From Bimastos eiseni (lineage: Eukaryota > Annelida > Clitellata > Crassiclitellata > Lumbricidae), in assembly GCA_959347315.1 (NCBI GenBank), contig OY365806.1, forward strand, positions 23,884,900 to 23,948,899: DNA of 64,000 nucleotides. Direction: 5' to 3'. How positions within the stretch are numbered: position 1 is the stretch's first letter; every line of letters begins with the position of its first letter. The notes below the pieces were generated by a model. The model was not told the origin of the DNA and made no database searches. It worked only from the letters and a program-made list of their open reading frames with translations. This document shows positions 13,401 to 64,000 of this stretch, one piece after another. The position numbers and the translations under genes were made by a program.

Positions 13401-16400
13401 CTAATTACCATATAATCACTTCAGAAAATAGTAATAAGTAACTGATTACAGTTACTTATACAAGATAACTTATTATCTGTAATTTAAGCACAAATGGGAA
13501 TGATAATGTCAAAGATATACCTCAGTGATTTAGCATATAGAGACAAAGAAGAGCTTCTCAAGCTATCCTTGAGGCAGCCATGAGTATTAAGTATTAGCAA
13601 CATAATAAACTTATTAATTTTGGTGGCTGTTAAACATTTTAAATTTGCTACTGAAGTTTTTGGCATTTAATGCGTTCCAATGTGCAAAAGGTTTGCTAAC
13701 ACATGGGTTAAAAGTAGCTATACCTTGAATCAGAGAGTCGAACGTTGTAACTTTATTCTCTACACAAACTGCATCAACATTGCAATGATCATATCTGGTT
13801 AGTTCTTGTTTGCAGCAGACAGCATCTGTAATTTTATGACATATTATGAACACAAAGTAAGTAGAACAAAGAAGAGGAAATAGAGAGATACCTACACTAA
13901 CCATACTTAACTAACTATTTTATAATTTGTGATTTCCTTATATCTGACATAAAACCTGTAATTAATATTGCCATTGCACCAAAGGCAAAAAAATCTTTAT
14001 TTTTGGATGAAAGACAGTTCCATGTATGCACTTATGAATGCATATAAATTTACATGTAACCAAATAACAATAATAAACAATATATATATATATAAAAGAA
14101 AAGGAATAGAGGCAGTTCACATTTGGTAATATTTCACTTAAATGTGTTTTCATCTAACTTTTCTTTGAACCTTGAAGCTTTAGACCTAATTGCCAGTCAT
14201 CACACTCACCAACAGATGTCATCGGTTTTCCATTTTGCGACAATTCACTGCCCTAAACAATTAAACGCATAAGTGCAAAATCAATTGTATTTGCTCAACT
14301 TAAAAGATCATCTTCTGCTCAATAACTACGACTAACCTCAGTACTTCACCCAATAATATGATGAACATAAACAGATATCGGACAAGAGCAGCTTATGAAG
14401 TGCAATACCAATGACGTTAGGTATGAATGGGTGAGCATTTTACCATTGCTGATAACACGTAGATGCAACTACTCAAATGCAGACAATAATGAAGACTGAG
14501 ATATATATAGCTACAGGACTAGATGATGGACAAATATCAAGCAGTTCACTCTGATCAATAACTAAGTGGTGCATCCCATGTATTTTTTAATATTACCACT
14601 GTCTTCCAGGTCAAAAAGTTATGTTATATATACATATGCATGTACATTATAAGCAAATGAACAACTACAAATCAGATATTAAAGACCTCAGCAGTGGTAA
14701 CAAGCTCCACGTCTTTTATTTCAAAAGCAGCTGTGGCACTATCCTTGACTCTCAGAGCAGTTTCTGGTGCAATCTTCTTACAAGCTGCCAAATTAGTCTT
14801 TTGGACAATTCTGACATTATCTACAATATATCACAAAAAGTGAATGGAATATTCTACTTCGTACATTTGCCTCAAGTGCAAAACTTATGACAACAATCTA
14901 AAAACTCAACAGAAAAGTATATGAATCGAATATACTATAAACTTACAATTTAAACTGTACTGAATATATTGCCTAATTTACCAAAAACCAAATATCAACA
15001 CTATGTCTACAATTGTGCTTCCAACTTCCACCAAATTCTGTCAGATATTAACTAACTACACAGGCAAATTGGCATACAATGCCTATCAATATGCAGTTGG
15101 CTACAAGTGGATAATGCATGTGATTAACAATCATGAGACAAATGCCATTGAATAAGAAAGAATAAGAATGTCAAATGTACATTAATTTGCAGAAATATAT
15201 ACCATATATGCTCGAATAGAATGAGTGATGTCACATAACAGCCCAAGCAAGTCAATGAGTGCCAAAAATGCAATCAAACAAAAAGTGGAATGTGTACCCT
15301 ATATAATGTACAGTAAAGCTGACAATCGACTGTAGCTTAGAACGAGTTGCATTGCCTAAAGAACATGATCACTGTACATTAATTTCTGTCTGGAAGTTAC
15401 TCAGGACAAAGAATCCAGAATTAAGAGCAACAGAACACCTAGCACAAGTAGTAGTCAAGCAGTACCAAGCATATAGAAAGTAAACCATGAAAAATGGTTA
15501 ACCCTGAAAACTGACACTCGGTGTAAAAGCCGTCTCACTATTTTTACAATACAACCCCAAATTGATAATGCATGTTATTAAAATCAATAAATGGTATTGG
15601 TGCCTCACTATTATTGTCTCGATTGCAACGTCTGCCTCTGTGTTGATAATAAACCACACGATGAACATCGAATGTGTACTGAAATGTGCAGACTGTTCTG
15701 TTCAGACTGGTGTCAAAATATGAATGTAATAAATATATGCCTTCGAGAGGTTCTTATAAATAAGGCGCTATATAAATAGCCAGACATATACATACATACA
15801 TACATAAGTACATGTACTTACATATATGTGCAAATCTGACTCAATTCCACATTTATGTCTTGTTTTTAGTGTAATTCATAAATAATCAACAATTGACGGC
15901 CGTCCATACTGCAAAAGCAACCATGAGCTAAAAACGGTACCAATAACAATCAGTAAAATAATCAGTTACCTGGCTGGCAGGTCATATCATCCACAGTCAA
16001 TTCCAGAGTACAGAGCCCATCTTCATGTTCTTGTGAAGCTTCACCACTTGACTCGATATGCTTAGCAGGTTTTCTGATACCAGGTTGCTTAGATGATCCA
16101 TCGTGCTTCTTTGGCAAGTCGGATAAAGAAAAACTTTGCCTTAAAAGTTTCTTCTCGTTCTTTGTAATGCTTTTGCAATGCTTAGTACTGCTAGCATGAC
16201 TTGTAATACCAGCATAATGAGCTGGAATGAAGACATGACAGTGCTTGCAGTAGGCCTTCAAATTGTCTTCCTTAACAGATTCTATCCAGTCTAATGTACA
16301 ACAGAAAAACATCATTCATTTAGCGCCAAGCAACAATTGACAAAGCCATTCTATACTCCTCAGTGATGGGCAGATAAAACTGGATTGGAATCAGCAACTA

Positions 16401-17161
16401 AACTTCTAATTCTTCCTATCAAGCCTACAGCACTTTTAATTTCAAGTAGTATTTGTACATTACAAAATCATAATTTTCAGATTTTTACCTTGCCAAATAC
16501 CTAAGTCGATAAAAAGCAAAATGATAGGCAGATAAGGTCTGAACTGAATCCAGACTAGGATATAAGGGCCACAAAGTCACACAGCTATAGTGCTTAGCGC
16601 TCACAATTGGAGCAGTGAGAGATAAGAAGCATTTACGGGAGGATTCCAGATACCAATTAAAGACCTGCGCAGAGACAGCAAAAGGTTGAATTTTGGCGAG
16701 ATCATAGAGCGGATCAGATAATTGCTATAATTGTGGCAAGAGTTTATTCTAGAAAGGTAGGATAACTAGTGCTGGAGCGGCAATATTGTTTATTATAGTC
16801 ATTGGTCGACACCGGACCGATATAAACCCCTATCGGTGATGGTCTTTAAAGGTGGCAGTTTGTGGGGCAGCGTTAAGTATAGGATAGCCGTTGTGTTTAC
16901 AAATGTGCTCAGTGCGTCAACAGAAAGACATGAAGGCCTGACGATATGAATTGTACCATTGAAAGTTAGATTTATTAACCTGGTTGTCCCTATTTAGACC
17001 CACTACAAACGGTATGAATTTAGTTAATAAAAGTTATTTTAAAGCAGATTTAATGAAGATAGCTATGACCAACCGGAGAGCATTTTATACTAACTTTGAA
17101 ACATAGGATCAGTTTTCCATTCCTCTCTGAAACTCTGTTTGTACTGAGAAAATTTACCCAT
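953..17161 (-). CDS. Four-module C2H2/BED-like zinc-finger protein, 19 coding exons
   Basis: I do not recognise a named orthologue. The 19 exons listed separately join with consistent phases into 3096 coding bases (1031 residues). Four copies of one module are seen. Each has a segment with aromatic residues and a Trp (for example WNNDPMLR, WNSDPVLR) followed by Asp/Gly-Trp-(Val/Ile)-x-x-Val and a finger C-x2-C-x13-H-x5-H. Such fingers are known from BED-like and related zinc-binding families in invertebrates, often in multi-copy proteins; DNA or protein binding is inferred, not shown. The C-terminal 340 or so residues have no finger and look partly helical, then Ser/Thr-rich. The gene is divergent from NBEAL, sharing the 17162-18581 interval. 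The start codon opens the first half-module directly, so an additional upstream coding exon cannot be fully excluded. Confidence 0.8.
2114..2353 (-). CDS. Zinc-finger gene exon 18 (helical segment)
   Basis: Acceptor tttatcag|ATGTAC, donor GTG|GTAAGT (or CATG|GTGGTA three bases earlier), phase 0 both ends. Encodes a charged, probably helical stretch starting MYEEYGDVQDQVTRLVRKVT, then an acidic Val/Asp segment. No domain recognised. Confidence 0.7.
3083..3354 (-). CDS. Zinc-finger gene exon 17
   Basis: Acceptor ttttaatag|GTTGG, donor CAAAG|GTATTC, phase 1 in and 0 out. It starts GWTRGLYSVDIAHGDSLLKP, so the position after finger 4 begins with Gly-Trp as at module starts, but no Cys-x2-Cys follows. 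The rest is a Leu/Ser/Asn-rich stretch ending in basic residues. Function unknown. Confidence 0.7.
3722..3945 (+). mobile_element. tRNA-derived SINE, family A
   Basis: Shows an A-box-like GGTGGTGTAGTGGGATGTTCGG and a B-box-like cttcgaaccc, followed by a body (gcgaccttgaacaagttgctcaccc, split here for length) and a tail of ATC repeats. A second copy in inverse orientation is at 25836-26050 and shares the same body. It lies in intron 16 of the zinc-finger gene, antisense to it. Confidence 0.65.
4400..4633 (-). CDS. Zinc-finger gene exon 16 (finger 4)
   Basis: Acceptor tcgaaag|GATGG, donor CAAG|GTCATT (weak), phase 1 both ends. Encodes GWIAPVEGDIFKARCLYC and the histidine pair (HSKTTKH), then a basic stretch with KRRVIARRKRK that could serve as a nuclear localisation signal. 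Confidence 0.8.
5635..5731 (-). CDS. Zinc-finger gene exon 15 (module 4, first half)
   Basis: Acceptor gttctttccag|TCAAAG, donor CGTG|GTAAAA, phase 0 in and 1 out. Encodes a segment ending WDRYKQKYRKAWELDSNFR, the fourth half-module. The reading frame extends farther upstream to 5812; the exon start is set at the strong polypyrimidine-CAG acceptor. Confidence 0.7.
6456..6502 (-). CDS. Zinc-finger gene exon 14 (short linker)
   Basis: A 47-base exon with acceptor tttgtag|GCAACTGG and donor AAAG|GTTTGG. Phase 1 in, 0 out, the same phases as exons 6 and 11, which occupy the corresponding place in earlier modules. Encodes GNWKRLKTSNSAADRK. It is small, so support rests on the phase fit. Confidence 0.5.
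6872..7300 (-). mobile_element. LINE fragment, reverse-transcriptase C-terminal end
   Basis: The minus strand, across frameshifts, shows the typical LINE tail: an IHFKVLSLTYGLLQYSHPEY block, then a Leu/Ser/Pro-rich stretch, then an Asn-x-x-x-Asn-Phe-Ser-Leu remnant near 6980. It is a decayed insertion inside intron 13 of the zinc-finger gene, in the same orientation as the gene. The exact clade cannot be decided by eye. Confidence 0.65.
7484..7690 (-). CDS. Zinc-finger gene exon 13 (finger 3)
   Basis: Acceptor atttcag|ACTGGG, donor CCAG|GTGAGA, phase 1 both ends. Encodes DWVAPVAGNVYRARCRWC and the H-x5-H pair (HAESTKH), then an acidic Asp/Glu/Ser tail. It is the closest relative of finger 2. 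Confidence 0.8.
8201..8291 (-). CDS. Zinc-finger gene exon 12 (module 3, first half)
   Basis: Acceptor atgacag|CTCAAC, donor CGTG|GTATGT, phase 0 in and 1 out. Encodes LNGNEDDDPMQVKRYPQKY and then VMRWNSDPVLR. The position of the Trp and the Asp-Pro matches exons 1 and 7. Confidence 0.75.
8659..8753 (-). CDS. Zinc-finger gene exon 11 (linker)
   Basis: Acceptor tctcag|CTGTTCG, donor AAAAAG|GTACGT, phase 1 in and 0 out. Encodes AVRSTTASVDTAEWMSKSES and 12 more residues ending DSAAKK. Two other frames are open in part; this frame was chosen because it alone joins both neighbours. Confidence 0.6.
9318..9425 (-). CDS. Zinc-finger gene exon 10 (DAVCCKQEL linker, copy 2)
   Basis: Acceptor attgcag|ATGCTG, donor AAAG|GTGCGA, phase 1 both ends. 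Encodes DAVCCKQELAESDEKAGPDC and further residues. It is a duplicate of exon 5: the first nine residues match exactly and the remainder has diverged. Confidence 0.7.
9959..10080. repeat. 22-bp minisatellite in zinc-finger gene intron 9
   Basis: About five and a half copies of a unit reading gctcactgctcaagtgttca plus two bases, some shortened. It lies about 80 bases past the exon 9 donor. Overlapping plus-strand ORFs here, rich in Cys/Ser/Leu, are artefacts of the repeat. Confidence 0.9.
10160..10327 (-). CDS. Zinc-finger gene exon 9 (linker)
   Basis: Acceptor aacacag|TGAACATC. The donor CTAG|GTTGGA is weak, but phase 1 fits on both sides. Encodes an Asn/Ser/Gln-rich, probably disordered linker (VNINSLQHQRLVPGHRNNVV and onward). 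Confidence 0.55.
10628..10925 (+). mobile_element. Possible tRNA-derived SINE, family C
   Basis: The head tgatagccaagtggtaagc resembles a tRNA A box of the Ser/Leu type, with a degraded B box near 10680. The body ends with an AAATAAAA-rich tail near 10910. Only one copy was seen in the window, so the assignment is weak. Confidence 0.4.
11103..11306 (-). CDS. Zinc-finger gene exon 8 (finger 2)
   Basis: Acceptor cttcag|ACTGGG, donor CAAG|GTGACA, phase 1 both ends. Encodes DWVAPVPGNVFHAQCRLC followed by H-x5-H at the usual spacing, then an Ala/Lys/Ser tail. Very similar to finger 3 (exon 13), including the YKDLKHH string. Confidence 0.8.
11361..11440. repeat. 15-bp tandem repeat (atttatctataatat)n
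   Basis: About five copies of a 15-bp AT-rich unit in intron 7 of the zinc-finger gene, between exons 7 and 8. Any ORF over it is an artefact. Confidence 0.9.
11614..11689 (-). CDS. Zinc-finger gene exon 7 (module 2, first half)
   Basis: Acceptor gaatcag|GAGTATG, donor CGAG|GTAAGA. Phase 0 in, 1 out. Encodes a segment ending VQRYLSSWNNDPMLR; its split Gly/Asp codon is completed by exon 8. A hAT-like MITE sits in the intron 55 bases upstream of this exon. Confidence 0.75.
11744..12124. mobile_element. Non-autonomous hAT-like element with internal tandem repeats
   Basis: The ends are perfect inverted repeats, TAAGGCTGTCAA (11744-11755) and its complement (12113-12124). Both sides carry the same 8-bp flank gtggtaaa (11736-11743 and 12125-12132), a clean target duplication of hAT size. 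Subterminal sequence is also inverted (gggtacccgtcgac against gtcgggtacccgttgac). Most of the interior is about 2.5 copies of a unit of roughly 105 bp starting at ggaatgtc (about 11841, 11946 and 12050). No transposase. It sits in intron 6 of the zinc-finger gene. Confidence 0.8.
12773..12858 (-). CDS. Zinc-finger gene exon 6 (linker)
   Basis: Acceptor ccacag|AAATAATTC, donor AAAAG|GTAACA, phase 1 in and 0 out. Encodes EIIQVTDGRLLQQAELETTP and nine more residues, ending SSEK. It precedes the half-module exon 7, as exons 11 and 14 precede exons 12 and 15. Confidence 0.65.
12920..13175 (+). mobile_element. LINE 3' end remnant
   Basis: The plus strand across about 12950-13110 encodes a degraded version of the usual end of LINE reverse transcriptases: a Trp-x-x-Leu-Pro-Leu-x-Leu-Arg block followed by CLKTFLFTT. 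The sequence after it has the gaggcgcttt motif shared with other LINE tails here. Confidence 0.55.
13325..13485. mobile_element. Possible hAT-type remnant with AGTAACT/AGTTACT motifs
   Basis: Begins near accagtgttgaacagtcag and contains repeated, mutually inverted aattactta / taagtaact words. This pattern is familiar from non-autonomous DNA elements of animals, but neither clean ends nor a target duplication were found. Confidence 0.3.
13724..13825 (-). CDS. Zinc-finger gene exon 5 (DAVCCKQEL linker, copy 1)
   Basis: Acceptor attacag|ATGCTG, donor CAAG|GTATAG, phase 1 at both ends. It opens with DAVCCKQELTRYDHCNVD. The first nine residues are identical to those of exon 10, and the flanking splice phases are the same, so the two exons are duplicates. 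Confidence 0.7.
14210..14252 (-). CDS. Zinc-finger gene exon 4 (short linker)
   Basis: A 43-base exon with acceptor gtttag|GGCAG and strong donor TTG|GTGAGTG. Phase 0 in, phase 1 out. Encodes GSELSQNGKPMTSV. Support comes from the splice sites and the phase fit. Confidence 0.55.
14687..14820 (-). CDS. Zinc-finger gene exon 3 (linker)
   Basis: Acceptor attgtag|ATAATG. The donor GAG|GTCTTT is weak. Phase 1 in, phase 0 out. Encodes a Lys/Ala/Val-rich linker beginning DNVRIVQKTNLAACKK. No known domain is seen. Confidence 0.55.
15970..16290 (-). CDS. Zinc-finger gene exon 2 (finger 1)
   Basis: Acceptor cattag|ACTGG and donor CCAG|GTAACT; phase 1 at both ends. It encodes WIESVKEDNLKAYCKHC and then the two histidines of finger 1 (C-x2-C-x13-H-x5-H), followed by a basic, Ser-rich tail and an acidic end. 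It is the longest of the four finger exons. Confidence 0.8.
17095..17161 (-). CDS. Zinc-finger gene exon 1 (start; module 1, first half)
   Basis: Begins with ATG at 17161-17159 and encodes MGKFSQYKQSFREEWKTDPM and three more residues, the half-module preceding a finger. The donor A|GTTAGT leaves phase 1, which joins exon 2 to give Asn-Trp-Ile. The intron to exon 2 is about 800 bases. Confidence 0.7.
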
Positions 17162-18581
17162 AGCAAATTTTTCTCCCGTTTTAAATAAATTTATAAAGCA
17201 ATATCAAGGAATCTATATTAGTCAAGGAATCTATCTTTCTTTAGAGACTTGTTACACGGATGACTCATTTTAAGATTCTAACGCTCCCACAGACGTCACT
17301 CAAAATATTCGCAATATTCCCAACTATTTGGTTGCCCTTTAAAATAATAAAATTTGATCAATTTATTATTGACAAACTTCGACCAAAGCAAAACATATTG
17401 TGGTATAATCTTGGATTGAAACCATAAATTATTTTTAATTGAAACTTCTGGATCTGATTCCGCGGGGCTTTTCGCACTGAGACCGACTCTGGGTAGATTG
17501 TCTTGTGAGAAGTGCCGTGGTTGGGCTGGGAAGTTGGAACGCCTCCAAGTTGACTTATTGCTAGAGAAGGGTCGCTATTAATTGACGTTGATGGTTGAAA
17601 TCACGGTGTATATCTTACGCGATGGTTGAAATATATATGAAGATCATTCGTACATTATCGAATGAAATGCAAACCACACTCCGAACTTGCAGGCATTGAT
17701 AATTATACTGTGGACGGTGTAGATGACTATAGAAACAGGAGAAAGGAATTGAGAACCTTGAAGCTGAAGAGAGCCCTATCAATCGCTGTAGCCTGTAGGC
17801 TATTCCTTTCTATATAAGTATGTAGGTTAGCTTGGCTTATAATATATGTATATACGTAGTCGAGATTCGAGATTTCTGCAGCGATCAGACAGCGTCTGAA
17901 AAGCTACAATGCGGCTGAAACTTACGTGCAACTCCTCCGTTGCTCGCCAGTCCCGAGACTGAATAAATGATCAGGGCGGTTTGTTATCACACGCTGCGGC
18001 GTCGTTACACTGAAGCTACCAAACGCGCGTGCCCCGTTAACTCTTCAACGTAAGCATGACGAAAGGTAGACCTACACATTAAATTAATTTAGCGATAGAC
18101 TGCTCAATGGAAGCAACAAGAATAACCTCGCGCTGCATAACACTTAAATAATATTATAGCTATTGAACTTCTCCGATATAGCTTGTCGTCGTTAGTATAC
18201 AGTTTCCACCTATAAACCAAACTCTGATCTCCCACGGCCTATATATATATCCTTTGGACAACCCTTTCGACTTGACGCAGCGCTGGTAAATAAGCTGGTA
18301 CCCTGCATTTGGCTTTCAAGTGGAGCCTTAGAAATTTGGAGATTACGATTACGAGTATCCGTGAGGTCTTAGAATGTTTCCTATTACTACGCTTCATTGC
18401 CTTCTGCTATGCTACGTATAGTTATTAACAGGGATCCAGATAAAATTGGTCACGTGGGCTTGTTGCTTACCATAAGAAATGATGTTGAAGATTCGATACC
18501 AAGTTATCTTCTAACTGATTAATGCATCTAGAATGACAATTTCATTAAACTGGCGACTTAAATAGGCAGGTGTGGTTAGCC
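17162..18581. promoter_or_regulatory. Divergent intergenic region between the two genes
   Basis: 1420 bases separate the start codons of the zinc-finger gene (leftward) and NBEAL (rightward). The interval must hold both 5' UTRs and promoters unless untranslated exons lie elsewhere. It contains CpG-bearing stretches around 17900-18080 that are richer in G+C than nearby introns. No certain TATA box or transcription start could be picked by eye. Confidence 0.5.
17532..17574. repeat. Short dispersed repeat, copy 1
   Basis: The string cgcctccaagttgactt followed by (a/c)ttgctag and (ag)aagggtc recurs at 19334-19368 with small changes. One copy is in the divergent promoter interval and the other in NBEAL intron 1. 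Confidence 0.6.
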
Positions 18582-63564
<44,983 letters not shown>

Positions 63565-64000
63565 GTGGGTAAATTAAGTTTTGGTTCTCTATAATGATTA
63601 GTTTACTATTACATATTGTTCTTTTGATTTTAGTTTTATGGATCGAAAATGACTAGAGCTGTTGACAATTGAATATTTATGTTAGTTAACTATTTAAAAA
63701 TTAACGATTAATTAATAGTTTATTGTGATTTAATGCATTTCTCAAGAAGTAATGACAAATACAAAATTAGGATTATTCTTTGTTTACCCTTTAATGGCAT
63801 TACTAACATTTAATAGTTATTTATTCATATTAGTAGGCTTATTCGTATTTTTTTTAGTTAACTGTCCTCCTTCAACTTATTACATAAACTAACCAGCATG
63901 TTAACAATGCTATATTCTAGCGAGCAACTTGTTTGTTGACAATAACCAGCTGAGCTAAAAGTCTCTCACGTGGAACTGAATGGCCAATTTAACAAGATTA
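63565..64000. other. NBEAL intron running off the window
   Basis: AT-rich sequence (aattaacgattaattaatag and similar). No exon or named repeat seen. Confidence 0.5.

Overview
This window is metazoan nuclear DNA. It is AT-rich, the genes are split into many short exons by GT-AG introns, and introns carry tRNA-derived SINEs, decayed LINE fragments, DNA-transposon remnants and many micro- and minisatellites. Gene content and repeat style suggest an invertebrate, probably marine, but I cannot name a clade from the sequence alone.

Two protein-coding genes stand head to head across about 1.4 kb. The first is on the minus strand (start codon 17161, stop 953). I read it as 19 coding exons whose splice phases all agree and whose lengths sum to 3096 bases (1031 codons plus stop). 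It encodes a protein I do not recognise by name. It is built from four serial copies of one module: a Tyr/Trp-containing stretch ending in Asp-Pro-x-x-Arg or similar, then a zinc finger of pattern C-x2-C-x13-H-x5-H. Each module is cut by a phase-1 intron at the same codon. Linker exons between fingers are partly duplicated as well, so the gene appears to have grown by repeated duplication of exon sets. Its C-terminal 340 or so residues carry no finger.

The second is on the plus strand (start codon 18582, running off the right end). It is a neurobeachin-like gene of the NBEAL1/NBEAL2 type. About 46 exons are visible. They give an N-terminal helical-repeat region, a concanavalin-A-like lectin insert (about 36.2-39.8 kb), a second long helical solenoid (about 40.5-56.5 kb), the PH-like domain (56944-57223) and the first part of the BEACH domain (58826-63564). 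The rest of BEACH and the expected WD40 propeller lie beyond the window. One or two N-terminal exons (22.6 kb and 25.0 kb) are not cleanly resolved.

The remaining DNA is mostly intronic. The most notable structures are: a 22-bp minisatellite of roughly 53 copies that starts exactly at an NBEAL splice donor and repeats a donor-like sequence; a second tandem array grown from the 3' end of another NBEAL exon; two non-autonomous hAT-type elements with 8-bp target duplications, one containing internal 105-bp tandem repeats; an apparently perfect 245-bp tandem duplication; three copies of one SINE family and two or three of another; a mariner-like 5' fragment; several antisense LINE reverse-transcriptase remnants; and a 430-base NBEAL intron that is fully open in frame with its downstream exon.
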